A stretch of 64,000 nucleotides of DNA from Muriicola sp. Z0-33. Its GTDB lineage: Bacteria; Bacteroidota; Bacteroidia; Flavobacteriales; Flavobacteriaceae. The position numbers and the translations under genes are program-made. Positions within the stretch are counted from its first letter, which is position 1, and every line of letters begins with the position of its first letter. A model generated the notes under the pieces. It saw nothing but the letters and a program-made list of their open reading frames with translations, was not told the origin of the DNA and did not search any database. The stretch covers positions 1 through 64,000 of the forward strand of contig NZ_JAFMPW010000007.1 in NCBI RefSeq assembly GCF_026126425.1, written 5' to 3'. Shown one piece after another: positions 8,397-17,595 of this stretch.

Positions 8397-9488
8397 ATGA
8401 AGAATGGTATCCTTATTCTCCTTGCCACCATGCTGGTGGCTTGTGGAGCTTCAAGAGTAAATAAATCAACTACAAAGACAGATGAGAATGCCCCTGAAGG
8501 TGTAAAAGGAAGTATTGCGATGGTGTCTGAAAAGGAATCATCAGCATCCGCCAAAGTTGCCGAAATAAATACCCCGATATCCGCAGAAAACTTTTCAAAT
8601 GAAACAAGGATAGGTGGTATAATGAATTTTTTGGCTTCTGACGATCTTAAAGGAAGAGACTCCGGAAGTGAGGGGATAGAAAAAGCAGCCAGCTTTATAG
8701 AAGATATTTTTAAGCAGAATAACTTAAAACCTTATTTCAGTTCCTATAAAGATACCTTGTCTAATTTCTCCAAACCAGCTTATAATATAGTTGGTGTCAT
8801 TGAGGGGAATGACGAGCAACTAAAAAATGAATTCATAATAATTGGAGCCCATTATGATCATATAGGAATTATAAAAGCAAAGAAAGATTCTACGGTAATT
8901 GCTGAGGCTGCAATTAGTAAGGATACTATAGCCAATGGAGCCAATGATAATGCTTCAGGAACGTCTACAGTATTGGAACTGGCCAGGTATTTTGGAAATG
9001 CTGGAAATAATAAAAGAAGTTTGATATTCGCACTTTTCAGTGCCGAAGAAAAAGGACTGCTGGGCGCAAGGCATCTGGCGGAGCGATTAAAGGCAGAGAA
9101 TATTGATCTTTATACAATGCTGAATTTTGAAATGACCGGGGTTCCCCTGGCAGGAAAAGATTACTTTATGTATGTCACGGGTTACAATAAATCTAATTTA
9201 GCAGAAGTAAGTAATAAATATGCAGAAGAAAACCTTATTGGGTTTTTAGAAACCGCACAGGAATTTAACCTCTTCCAGCGTTCGGACAATTACCCGTTTC
9301 ACGATGTGTTTAACGTACCTTCTCAGACTTTCTGCACCTTCGATTTTACCAACTTTAATCATTATCACAAAGTAGGTGATGAAGTGTCCTTAATGGATTT
9401 TGATCATATGGCTGCTGTAGTCAATAAAATGATTCCTGTAATTGAAGGAATTACTAATGCAGATGAGAAGGAAATTAAATACCAATAA
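8397..9488 (+). CDS. M28-family zinc aminopeptidase, lipoprotein
   Basis: This is a secreted, membrane-anchored zinc peptidase of the M28 group, probably an aminopeptidase acting in the periplasm or at the surface. The 363-residue product has a lipoprotein signal with lipobox LVACG (Cys16) and a low-complexity spacer. A PA-less M28 core follows. Metal and catalytic signatures are AHYDHIG near 151-157, NDNASG near 183-188 and EEKG near 217-220, with a late His in NYPFHDVF. It follows E2 by 11 bases and ends by overlapping the next ATG, so it is in the same transcription unit, although a link to pyruvate metabolism is not evident. The substrate is unknown. Confidence 0.88.
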   Translation: MKNGILILLATMLVACGASRVNKSTTKTDENAPEGVKGSIAMVSEKESSASAKVAEINTPISAENFSNETRIGGIMNFLASDDLKGRDSGSEGIEKAASFIEDIFKQNNLKPYFSSYKDTLSNFSKPAYNIVGVIEGNDEQLKNEFIIIGAHYDHIGIIKAKKDSTVIAEAAISKDTIANGANDNASGTSTVLELARYFGNAGNNKRSLIFALFSAEEKGLLGARHLAERLKAENIDLYTMLNFEMTGVPLAGKDYFMYVTGYNKSNLAEVSNKYAEENLIGFLETAQEFNLFQRSDNYPFHDVFNVPSQTFCTFDFTNFNHYHKVGDEVSLMDFDHMAAVVNKMIPVIEGITNADEKEIKYQ

Positions 9489-10168
9489 TGGCCAACGTAA
9501 TTATAACGGGTTCTAGCAGAGGTATTGGGTTCCAATTGGCCCAGTTGTTCGCCAATAATGGGCACCATGTTTTGGCACTTTCCAGAAATACGGCTACTAT
9601 AGAGGAATTGGACAGCCAGGGAATATCAACATTTTCATTTGACATCTCCAAGGAGGAAGATTTGCTTAATCTCGGCTCTCATCTTAAAAATAGTTGGGGT
9701 AAGATTGATATATTAATAAACAATGCCGGGAAAATATTAAATAAACCCTTTAAAGAGACAAGCGCACAGGATTTTGAAGAAGTCTACAAGGTTAACGTAC
9801 TTGGTGTAGCGGAGATTATAAAAGTAGTATTACCCTTTATGCCAGAGGATGGCCATGTCCTCTCTATAAGCTCTATGGGAGGCGTACAGGGCAGTATGAA
9901 GTTTCCCGGACTCGCAGCTTATAGTTCCAGTAAGGGAGCCGTTATTACACTGACCGAAATTCTTGCCGAAGAATATAGCAAAACAGGTCCTTCATTTAAT
10001 GTTCTGGCCCTTGGAGCGGTACAAACCGAGATGTTAGAAGAAGCATTCCCTGGTTATATAGCACCTGTATCGGCAATTGAAATGGCAGAATATATTATGG
10101 ATTTTGCCCTGACCGGCCATAAATACTACAACGGGAAATTACTGCAAGTTTCTAACAGTACCCCCTAA
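9488..10168 (+). CDS. Short-chain dehydrogenase/reductase family oxidoreductase
   Basis: This is a classical short-chain dehydrogenase of 226 residues. The cofactor-binding TGSSRGIG motif lies at residues 7-14, NNAG near 78-81, and the catalytic serine in SISSMGG, followed by YSSSK (Tyr and Lys near 145-149). The substrate cannot be told from sequence. Its ATG shares one base with the preceding stop (TAATG), which suggests translational coupling to the M28 peptidase gene. Confidence 0.88.
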   Translation: MANVIITGSSRGIGFQLAQLFANNGHHVLALSRNTATIEELDSQGISTFSFDISKEEDLLNLGSHLKNSWGKIDILINNAGKILNKPFKETSAQDFEEVYKVNVLGVAEIIKVVLPFMPEDGHVLSISSMGGVQGSMKFPGLAAYSSSKGAVITLTEILAEEYSKTGPSFNVLALGAVQTEMLEEAFPGYIAPVSAIEMAEYIMDFALTGHKYYNGKLLQVSNSTP

Positions 10169-10223
10169 GTTTAAAATACGGCAATTAAATCTTTTCTTTT
10201 AATTGTGGAAGGAGGATAAATCC

Positions 10224-10231
10224 TATTTTTG
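10224..10231 (+). promoter_or_regulatory. -7 promoter box just upstream of the sprT-like start
   Basis: TATTTTTG matches TAnnTTTG, with TTG at 10203-10205 at spacing 18. The box ends six bases before the ATG at 10237, so transcription would begin at or next to the start codon, predicting a leaderless message. An 8-base AT-rich inverted repeat (10182-10189 with 10198-10205) lies across the -33 region. Confidence 0.5.
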
Positions 10232-10236
10232 TTTTG

Positions 10237-10836
10237 ATGAATACCACTCTTCAAAAATACCTTCCCGAGCGCGCGGTTATTCCCTGTTTTGAATTAATTA
10301 AGGATTATGCCGTTCATCTAAAGGTGGTTAACAAACGAGTAACCAGGCACGGAGATTATAGAAAATTGGCCGATGGAGGTCATCAGATTACTATTAATGC
10401 CACAGAAAACAAATACCGATTTTTAATTACCCTGGTACATGAAATTGCTCATTTGGTAGCTTTTGAAAAATATGGAAGGCAAATAAAGCCCCATGGAGCA
10501 GAATGGAAAAGGACATTCCAACATTTGATGTTGCCTTTTATAAGGCCCGAGATATTTCCACCGAAGGTATTACCCCTTTTGGCGACACATTTCAGGAATC
10601 CGAAGGCCAGTAGCAGTACGGATGCAAATTTATCGATAGCTTTGAAAGCGTATGATGCCCGGACTAACAAAAACTACATTTTTGAATTGCCAGCGGGGAG
10701 CATTTTCCGTTTGTACAATGGAAAGCTATTTAAAAGGGGAAATAAACGTGTTAAAAGGTATGAATGTGTCGAGCTGACTACAGGAAGGCTTTATTTATTT
10801 CAGCCAAATGCTGAGGTAGAATTAGTAAAAGAATAA
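10237..10836 (+). CDS. SprT-like zinc-binding domain protein
   Basis: A SprT-like protein of 199 residues, related to the SprT/Spartan metalloprotease fold; the bacterial function is unproven. The metal motif HEIAH is at residues 68-72 (His68, Glu69, His72) with a third likely ligand His86 in KPHGAEWK. The fold's C-terminal part continues to residue 199, where zinc-ribbon cysteines are reduced to one CVEL. The ATG at 10237 is preferred over an in-frame TTG three bases upstream. The gene is followed six bases later by the mannose-1-phosphate guanylyltransferase gene. Confidence 0.85.
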   Translation: MNTTLQKYLPERAVIPCFELIKDYAVHLKVVNKRVTRHGDYRKLADGGHQITINATENKYRFLITLVHEIAHLVAFEKYGRQIKPHGAEWKRTFQHLMLPFIRPEIFPPKVLPLLATHFRNPKASSSTDANLSIALKAYDARTNKNYIFELPAGSIFRLYNGKLFKRGNKRVKRYECVELTTGRLYLFQPNAEVELVKE

Positions 10837-10842
10837 TGACTT

Positions 10843-11919
10843 ATGAATAAAAATTATTACGCCATATTGATGGCAGGCGGAGTGGGTTCAAGATTCTGGC
10901 CGGTGAGTACAACAGAGAATCCCAAGCAGTTTCATGATATGCTTGGTAGTGGATTAACGCTTATCCAAAAGACGTTCCAAAGGCTAAGTTCCTTTATTCC
11001 AAAAGAAAATATTCTTGTACTGACAAATGAAAGGTATAATCAGCTCACCTTAGAACAATTGCCCGAGATTTCAGAAAAACAGGTGATATTAGAGCCTGCC
11101 ATGAGAAACACGGCTCCTTGTATACTGTATGCTGCCTTGAAGATACAGAAAGAAAATCCGGCGGCTACTATGATCGTTGCCCCCAGTGATCATTGGATTG
11201 AAGATGAAAAGGCATTTGCTTCAGATGTTGAACAATGTTTTAAGAAAAGCCAGCAAGAAGATGTTATTTGTACCCTGGGCATTACCCCCAGTTTTCCCAA
11301 TACAGGGTTTGGTTATATTGAATATAATAAAAGCGATGCTCTTTTAAAAAAAGTCGCTCAGTTTACAGAGAAACCAGATTATGCCACTGCAAAAGAGTTT
11401 CTGGATCAGGGCAACTACCTATGGAATGCTGGTATTTTTATATGGAGTGTAAATACCATCATTAGTGCTTTTAAAAAGTTTCAACCAGAACAATACACCC
11501 TGTTTCAGGCTGGGATAGAAATATATAACACTGCTGAGGAGCGGGCATTTATTAACGAAAATTACCCTAAGGCTGCAAATATTTCAATAGATTATGCTAT
11601 TCTGGAGAAATCGGATGCCATTTATGTGCTGCCGGCATCATTCGACTGGAACGATCTGGGGACATGGGGCTCTCTTTATGACAAACTCAAAAATGATGAT
11701 GAGGAGAATGTACTGGTGAACGGCAAAATGCTGGCGGAAAACAGCGATGGTAATATGGTGAGATTACCTGAGGGGAAATTGGCAGTAATTGATGGCCTCA
11801 AAGACTATATTATAGTAGATATTGAAGGAGTGTTAATGATTATGCCTAAAGCCAAAGAACAGCATATTAAAGAAGTATTGGCCAGGGTAAAGAAAAAATT
11901 TGGTGAACATTACGGATAA
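10843..11919 (+). CDS. manC: Mannose-1-phosphate guanylyltransferase
   Basis: This enzyme makes GDP-mannose from GTP and mannose-1-phosphate for polysaccharide and glycoprotein synthesis. At 358 residues it is the short, single-domain form without the phosphomannose isomerase extension. The nucleotidyltransferase signature GGVGSRFWP lies at about residues 12-20, followed by NPKQF. Further conserved parts are VAPSDHWI, GYIEY, FTEKPD and the NAGIFIW motif. It sits between the sprT-like gene and the DUF389 gene with gaps of 6 and 2 bases, so it is part of a polycistronic unit. Confidence 0.93.
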   Translation: MNKNYYAILMAGGVGSRFWPVSTTENPKQFHDMLGSGLTLIQKTFQRLSSFIPKENILVLTNERYNQLTLEQLPEISEKQVILEPAMRNTAPCILYAALKIQKENPAATMIVAPSDHWIEDEKAFASDVEQCFKKSQQEDVICTLGITPSFPNTGFGYIEYNKSDALLKKVAQFTEKPDYATAKEFLDQGNYLWNAGIFIWSVNTIISAFKKFQPEQYTLFQAGIEIYNTAEERAFINENYPKAANISIDYAILEKSDAIYVLPASFDWNDLGTWGSLYDKLKNDDEENVLVNGKMLAENSDGNMVRLPEGKLAVIDGLKDYIIVDIEGVLMIMPKAKEQHIKEVLARVKKKFGEHYG

Positions 11920-11921
11920 TT

Positions 11922-13388
11922 ATGAACCAGGATCAAAATGGGGGCGGACTAAGTCCCGAAAGTGCAGAAGAACAGAATAAAGAAGAAATTAGAAAAGACT
12001 TTCAGGGCTTGCTTGGAAGTACCAGAAGGTTTCTATCCGATCTGCTGGATATTCGCAAGAATACGGATCGCGAGTCGACCAAGGAAGCGATTATTAACGA
12101 TATTCCTTTTAAAGGACATACTTCCTGGATATTAATATGTTCAATTTTTATTGCTTCGGTAGGCCTTAACGCTAATTCTACCGCTGTGGTGATAGGAGCT
12201 ATGTTAATCTCACCTTTGATGGGGCCCATTTTGGGAATTGGTATGTCTTTGGCCATCAATGATATTGATACATTACGGCGCTCTTTGAAAAATTTTGCTG
12301 TCATGGTGGTACTAAGTGTACTTACGGCCTATTTGTTTTTTGCATTATTCCCTTTGCGCGATGAATCTTCAGAATTACTGGCGCGTACTGCCCCGGATAT
12401 CCGGGACGTACTCATTGCTTTTTTTGGTGGCTTGGCCCTTGTTATAGCACGGGCTAAAAAAGGAACAATTGCAACAGTAATTTTTGGGGTGGCTATTGCT
12501 ACGGCCTTAATGCCTCCTTTATGTACAGTAGGCTTTGGACTGGCCGTAAAAAATTGGGAATACGCCTATGGAGCTATGTATTTGTTCACCATTAACACCA
12601 TATTTATAGCATTTGCCACATTTCTGGTTTTGAAATTATTGCGATTTCCAATGGTGAAATATGCCAATTCTCATAAAAGGAGATTTATAGGGAGAGTTGC
12701 ATCTTTGGTTGCCATTGCTGTTATGATTCCTGCAGGGTATACTTTCTTCAAGGTTTGGCAGGAAAGTCGTTTCCGAAATGATGCCTCCCAGTTTATCGAG
12801 GAAAATATTGCCAGTTACCAGTTTGCAGGAGAAGGAAGGTATCTCGAAGATTTTACAGATGTTGAGTACAACGATGGTGAGAACCCTGTAATAGAACTTG
12901 TCTTTATGGGGAACGAAACTATTCCAGACAATATAATTGCTACCTGGAACACCAAAATGGATAACTTTAAAAGATTACAGGATTGTGAACTTCGAATTGT
13001 TCAGGGATCAAAAAACAGTTCCCAACAGGAATTAAAATACGTAAGTGAATTGTACGAGACCAAGAAAGCAGAACTAGTCAATAAAGATAAAAGAATTCAA
13101 ATTTTGGAAGTTGAATTAGCGAGGTTAAGTAAACTTGCATCGCAGCAGATTCCTTTTGGTGAGATAAGTAAGGAGGCCAAAACAAATTATGAAGATTTGG
13201 TTAGTATGGGCTTCTCTTATACGATAATCACAGATTTTAATAAGTTAGATACCATCCCTGTTTTTGAAGTGGTCTGGAACGACAATATCACAAAAAGTAA
13301 GATTGAAAACGACTCCAGAAAGCTAAACGAGTGGCTTAAACTCAGGTTAAAAAATAATAAGGTACAGATTAAGACAAGTGAAAATTAA
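11922..13388 (+). CDS. DUF389 (TIGR00341) integral membrane protein
   Basis: A 488-residue membrane protein of the DUF389 family, whose function is not established. After a hydrophilic N-terminus of about 60 residues come some seven hydrophobic segments between about 65 and 270, containing the family's signature LNANSTAVVIGAMLISPLMG. The remaining 200 residues are a soluble domain with a predicted coiled-coil stretch (YETKKAELVNKDKRIQIL). Its start is two bases after the manC stop. It converges on the mlaF gene with a four-base overlap. Confidence 0.87.
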   Translation: MNQDQNGGGLSPESAEEQNKEEIRKDFQGLLGSTRRFLSDLLDIRKNTDRESTKEAIINDIPFKGHTSWILICSIFIASVGLNANSTAVVIGAMLISPLMGPILGIGMSLAINDIDTLRRSLKNFAVMVVLSVLTAYLFFALFPLRDESSELLARTAPDIRDVLIAFFGGLALVIARAKKGTIATVIFGVAIATALMPPLCTVGFGLAVKNWEYAYGAMYLFTINTIFIAFATFLVLKLLRFPMVKYANSHKRRFIGRVASLVAIAVMIPAGYTFFKVWQESRFRNDASQFIEENIASYQFAGEGRYLEDFTDVEYNDGENPVIELVFMGNETIPDNIIATWNTKMDNFKRLQDCELRIVQGSKNSSQQELKYVSELYETKKAELVNKDKRIQILEVELARLSKLASQQIPFGEISKEAKTNYEDLVSMGFSYTIITDFNKLDTIPVFEVVWNDNITKSKIENDSRKLNEWLKLRLKNNKVQIKTSEN

Positions 13389-14152
13389 TTTCGTTCTTCA
13401 ATATACATCTGTCTTACCTTCTTAAAAAGTTCAGAAGAGTATACAAAATTGGTAACGGCGGCATTGTCTGTTTTAAAAATCTCTTTGTTGGTGCCTTCCC
13501 ATTCTTTAACACCATCTTTAAGAAAAATAATCTTTTCACCAATCTCCATCACAGAATTCATGTCGTGGGTGTTAATGACCGTGGTTATGCCATATTCCTG
13601 TGTAATTTCCTGAATCAGATTGTCTATGAGAATAGCAGTTTTAGGATCCAGGCCGGAATTGGGTTCATCACAGAAGAGAAATTTTGGATTCATCACTATT
13701 GCCCTGGCAATAGCAACTCTTTTTTGCATTCCTCCTGAAATCTCCGCAGGATATTTGTGATTTGCATCCACCAAATTAACCCGCTTTAGAACAAAATCTA
13801 CCCGATCTTGCATTTCAGATTTTGATTGTCTGGTAAACATATCTAAAGGGAACATAACATTACCCTCTACCGTCATCGAATCAAACAACGCGCTACCCTG
13901 GAATACCATCCCCATTTCCTGTCTTAAGTCTCTTTTTTCATCCCCGGTAAGTTCTGAATATATCTTGCCTTCATAAGCTATAGTTCCTTCCTCCGGAGTC
14001 AACAAGCCTAAAAGGCATTTAATGAAAACTGTCTTTCCCGAACCGCTCTGACCAATAATCAGGTTGGTTTTGCCCTTGTCAAAGGTTGTGGTGATACCTT
14101 TGAGAACATGAGCGTCTCCGAACGATTTATGTAAATTTTCTACTACAATCAT
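13385..14152 (-). CDS. mlaF: ABC transporter ATP-binding protein, MlaF type
   Basis: MlaF drives the Mla phospholipid transporter that moves lipids between the inner and outer membranes. The 255-residue protein starts MIVVENLHKSFG and shows Walker A GQSGSGKT at residues 34-41, the ABC signature ISGGMQKR near 138, Walker B FLFCDEP, and the switch histidine in VINTHD. An in-frame ATG 60 bases upstream exists, but it lies inside mlaE, and the chosen start gives a TGATG overlap with the mlaE stop and the usual N-terminus. MlaD, the lipid-binding partner, is not adjacent. Confidence 0.92.
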   Translation of the reverse strand: MIVVENLHKSFGDAHVLKGITTTFDKGKTNLIIGQSGSGKTVFIKCLLGLLTPEEGTIAYEGKIYSELTGDEKRDLRQEMGMVFQGSALFDSMTVEGNVMFPLDMFTRQSKSEMQDRVDFVLKRVNLVDANHKYPAEISGGMQKRVAIARAIVMNPKFLFCDEPNSGLDPKTAILIDNLIQEITQEYGITTVINTHDMNSVMEIGEKIIFLKDGVKEWEGTNKEIFKTDNAAVTNFVYSSELFKKVRQMYIEERN

Positions 14153-14889
14153 CAGCCCAATAAAAGTTGTGTGAGTATCCCGTTCAAAATAATTATGACC
14201 ACACTGGTCCATACAAATGAAGTTGTACTTGCTTTACCTACCTCTAATGCCCCGCCCTCCATATAATATCCATGATAGGAGGGTACAGTTGCAATAACCA
14301 TTGCAAAAACGAGCGACTTTATCAAGGAGTAGGTTACATGAAAGGAAATAAAATCCAGTTGCAGCCCTTCCACAAATTCAGCACTGGAGGTATGTCCACC
14401 AAAAATGGCTGCTGTCCACCCACCGAAAATACCAATATACATGGCAATAGCCACAACAAAAGGATATAGAAGCATTGCAATAATCTTTGGAAATACCAGA
14501 TAATTCAAAGAATTTACACCCATAATTTCAAGGGCATCAATTTGCTCGGTAACCCTCATTGTGCCAATGCTCGAAGTAATATATGAACCTACCTTACCTG
14601 CCATGATTATGGAGGTGAAGGTGGGTGCAAATTCTAATATTACAGATTGGCGCGTGGCAAAGCCAATAAGGTTTTTGGGAATTAATGGGTTGGTGAGGTT
14701 AAGTGCCGTCTGTATGGCAACAACTCCCCCGATAAAAAAGGAAATAAAGATGATTATCCCCATGGATCCGTAGATCAACTCATCTATTTCTTTTAAAATC
14801 AGCGATTTCATTACTGGCCACTTAGTTGGTTTCTTAAAAACCTCGCGAACCATAATCGCATAACTGCCAATAGATGCTATGTAGTTCAT
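14152..14889 (-). CDS. mlaE: Phospholipid ABC transporter permease, MlaE type
   Basis: MlaE is the inner-membrane permease that pairs with MlaF. The 245-residue protein has an amphipathic N-terminus, five or so hydrophobic segments, and the family's conserved stretches such as SIIMAGKVGSYITSSIGTM and TEQIDALEIMGVN. The ATG at 14889 (MNYIASIGSYA) is preferred; an upstream TTG at 14925 would add 12 residues not seen in the family. It overlaps mlaF by one base, which indicates coupled translation. The gene diverges from the pafA-like gene. Confidence 0.92.
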   Translation of the reverse strand: MNYIASIGSYAIMVREVFKKPTKWPVMKSLILKEIDELIYGSMGIIIFISFFIGGVVAIQTALNLTNPLIPKNLIGFATRQSVILEFAPTFTSIIMAGKVGSYITSSIGTMRVTEQIDALEIMGVNSLNYLVFPKIIAMLLYPFVVAIAMYIGIFGGWTAAIFGGHTSSAEFVEGLQLDFISFHVTYSLIKSLVFAMVIATVPSYHGYYMEGGALEVGKASTTSFVWTSVVIIILNGILTQLLLG

Positions 14890-14974
14890 GTAGTATTTAT
14901 CGTCTTCTAATTGTAAAAATAACAATATTAAGCATCATTTGATCTGGAATTATTTATTTAAGAGTTTATTTAAT

Positions 14975-14982
14975 TATTTTTG
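14975..14982 (+). promoter_or_regulatory. Possible -7 box of the pafA promoter
   Basis: TATTTTTG matches TAnnTTTG, 19 bases before the ATG. A weak -33 element, TTTA, is at 14953-14956 with spacing 18. The mlaE promoter must lie in the same short divergent gap. Confidence 0.4.
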
Positions 14983-15001
14983 AGTACAACCGTATACTAT
15001 C

Positions 15002-16675
15002 ATGAAAAGAAAAATAAATTTCCTCTTCCTTATTGGATGTACCCTGGCATTGGGTATCAACCTAAGTAATGCCCAGAATAGAACTAATTCAAACAACGCC
15101 GAGCCAAAACCTTTTGTTACCCCAAAACTGGTGGTAGGGATCGTGGTAGATCAGATGAGGTATGACTATCTTACCAGATTCTGGAACCACTATGGGGAAG
15201 GTGGTTTTAAAAGATTAGTAAATGAAGGATTTAATTGTAAAAACAATCATTTTAATTATGCGCCTACCAGCACTGGCCCGGGGCATGCTTCTGTGTATAC
15301 TGGTGCAACGCCTTCTACACACGGAATAATTGGTAACGGATGGTACGATAAGGAGAACAATGCCAGTGCCTACTGTGCCGGGGATGACACTCAAACTTCA
15401 GTAGGGACGCTTTCTAATGCCGGGAAAATGTCTCCGCATAGAATGATGGTCACCACAATGACAGATCAGCTCCGTCTACATACTCAAATGCGGGGTAAAG
15501 TAATTGCCGTGGCCATTAAAGACAGGGGAGCAGTGCTACCCGGAGGCCATACGGCCAATGCCGCTTATTGGTTCAGTGGAAGTCATGAAGGCAATTGGAT
15601 TACAAGTTCTTACTATATGTCAGAACTCCCCAGGTGGGTAAAGAAGTATAACGAATCTAGAGATGTTGAAAATTATAAAAAACCCTGGACCACCTTAAAA
15701 AATATTAGGACCTACGTGGAAAGCGGACCAGACGATAATGAGTATGAAGGTCTGTTTGAGACCGAAATTACCCCGACTTTCCCTCATAGTACGCCAAATC
15801 TGCTCCATAAAAAGGCCGATTTTGAAATTATTAAATCCACCCCTTACGGTAACAGTATAACAACAAATTTTGCTTTGGAGGCTTTGAAAGCCGAAGAAAT
15901 GGGGAAAGATGAGGTTACAGATTTTCTGGCCATCAGTTATTCCAGTACCGACTATATTGGCCACAAATACGGGGTTAATTCCAAGGAAATTCAGGATGCC
16001 TATCTTCGGCTGGATCTGGAGCTGGAAAAACTATTAAAAGAGTTAGACAAAGAGGTTGGCGAAGGGGAATACACACTTTTCCTTACCTCAGATCATGGGG
16101 CCATTAATGTGCCCGCCTATTTGGAAGATCAAAAAATCCCTGCCGGTTATTTTGTCCGCTCCCTGTATTTTCCCAAATTCAGAGAGTTTTTGAAATTCAA
16201 GTACGGATCAGCAGAACTGGTAAAGAATACTTCTAACAACCAGATATTTTTAGATCATAAGGCTATTCAAAACCTGGAACTCGGAATAAAGGAAGTTCAG
16301 GAATCCCTTGCAGAGGAATTATTGAGCTATGATATTTACGATAAGGTATATACTGCTTATCAGATGCAACAGAATGAATATACTCATGGGATCCCTTATA
16401 TACTGCAGAATGGATATAATCCAAATCGCTCGGGCGATATACTTATGGTGCTTAACCCCGGGTTTATAGAATACCCAAAGACCGGTTCAACACATGGGTC
16501 GCCACAGATATATGATACTCATGTACCACTTTTATTTTATGGGAAAGGCATAAGAAAGGGCAGTTCGGTTGCAAGAACAGAAATACCGGATATAGCACCC
16601 ACTATCTCGGCCTTATTGGGGATGGCTTTTCCAAGTGGCGCAAGTGGAACGCCCATTGAAATGGTACTAGAATAG
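15002..16675 (+). CDS. PafA-type alkaline phosphatase, exported
   Basis: A periplasmic phosphatase of the alkaline phosphatase superfamily, probably acting on phosphate monoesters. The 557-residue product has a signal peptide ending near NAQ (about residue 25). The nucleophile region is TSTGPGHA, with Thr91 the likely nucleophile. Spacing to Asn112 (GNGWYD), Lys173 and Arg175 (KDRG) fits the PafA active-site set T79/N100/K162/R164 from Elizabethkingia. Metal motifs include VVDQMRYD, SSTDYIGHKYG and TSDHGAIN, with a late His in GSTHGSP. A phosphodiesterase role cannot be excluded. Its end overlaps the convergent glycosyltransferase gene by nine bases. Confidence 0.85.
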   Translation: MKRKINFLFLIGCTLALGINLSNAQNRTNSNNAEPKPFVTPKLVVGIVVDQMRYDYLTRFWNHYGEGGFKRLVNEGFNCKNNHFNYAPTSTGPGHASVYTGATPSTHGIIGNGWYDKENNASAYCAGDDTQTSVGTLSNAGKMSPHRMMVTTMTDQLRLHTQMRGKVIAVAIKDRGAVLPGGHTANAAYWFSGSHEGNWITSSYYMSELPRWVKKYNESRDVENYKKPWTTLKNIRTYVESGPDDNEYEGLFETEITPTFPHSTPNLLHKKADFEIIKSTPYGNSITTNFALEALKAEEMGKDEVTDFLAISYSSTDYIGHKYGVNSKEIQDAYLRLDLELEKLLKELDKEVGEGEYTLFLTSDHGAINVPAYLEDQKIPAGYFVRSLYFPKFREFLKFKYGSAELVKNTSNNQIFLDHKAIQNLELGIKEVQESLAEELLSYDIYDKVYTAYQMQQNEYTHGIPYILQNGYNPNRSGDILMVLNPGFIEYPKTGSTHGSPQIYDTHVPLLFYGKGIRKGSSVARTEIPDIAPTISALLGMAFPSGASGTPIEMVLE

Positions 16676-17518
16676 CTTCGACTTAATGTTTTTCCATCGA
16701 AGTTTGCGGATAAATTTTCCTTGCTGTTCGTTTACCAAAAAGGGTTTGTTGTCCATGCTGGCTTTACTGTAACCAAAAAAGTTGTTCTGGAACACCTTTA
16801 TACTTCTCTGCTTCCAGGCCATTTTCAGGGAGGCTATAATGCTTATCCAAAATCCATAGCGCATGGAATACATGGCTTCACCCTGGAGCAGGCTTGCTTT
16901 TTCATCATAATTTTTTCCAACCGGGCGGAGATGTTTTACTATTAATTCCGGGTCTGTATAAATTTCAAAGCCATGATACTGGGCCAATAATTCATCTACC
17001 GTGTCCCATCCCATTGCAACTTTTAATCCCCCAATTGCCTTAAAACAAGTTTTTGAGAAAGATTTGATGGCTCCCCTTACGTGTTTTTTGTTCATCGGGT
17101 GATTTAGTTTCCAGTTGCCATTGTTGTCCTGTTCATATATAAAACCACCAGCAATCCCCACCTCAGGATGACCGGAAAAAATAAAGGCGATCTTTTCAAA
17201 ATATTGCTCTGGGAGGATGACATCTGCATCTAGTTTTACAATAAAGTCATAGGCATCATCAATTTCTTTTAACCCTTGCTGGAAGGCATATATAACTTTG
17301 CTTCCGGGAATATGATCTGGGTTCGTATCTATTTTCACCGATGTGATAAAAGAGTGCCGATTGCTGAACTGATTTATTATTTCTTGTGTATTATCGGTAG
17401 AATTATCATTTACTACAACAACCTTTTTGGGCAAAAGGGATTGCGCTATAACAGAATTCAGGGTATCTGCAATGAATGCTTCTTCGTTGTGTGCAGGGAT
17501 GATGATGTAATAATTCAT
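16667..17518 (-). CDS. Glycosyltransferase family 2
   Basis: A 283-residue GT-A glycosyltransferase with IIPAHNEEAFIADTL at the N-terminus and the nucleotide-sugar DxD motif in VKLDADVILP near residue 98. GMGWDTVDELL-like sequence follows in the acceptor half (MGWDTVDELLAQ). No transmembrane segment is evident, so it acts in the cytoplasm or at the membrane face. It reads in the same direction as, and 77 bases after, the methyltransferase and KAS III-like genes, and the three may act together. The sugar and acceptor are unknown. Confidence 0.88.
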   Translation of the reverse strand: MNYYIIIPAHNEEAFIADTLNSVIAQSLLPKKVVVVNDNSTDNTQEIINQFSNRHSFITSVKIDTNPDHIPGSKVIYAFQQGLKEIDDAYDFIVKLDADVILPEQYFEKIAFIFSGHPEVGIAGGFIYEQDNNGNWKLNHPMNKKHVRGAIKSFSKTCFKAIGGLKVAMGWDTVDELLAQYHGFEIYTDPELIVKHLRPVGKNYDEKASLLQGEAMYSMRYGFWISIIASLKMAWKQRSIKVFQNNFFGYSKASMDNKPFLVNEQQGKFIRKLRWKNIKSKLF

Positions 17519-17595
17519 TGATAGATTTGCCTAATTTAAAACATCAGCTTATAAAGTATTTCCCAACATGATAACAGCTTCTCCATTATTTCATG

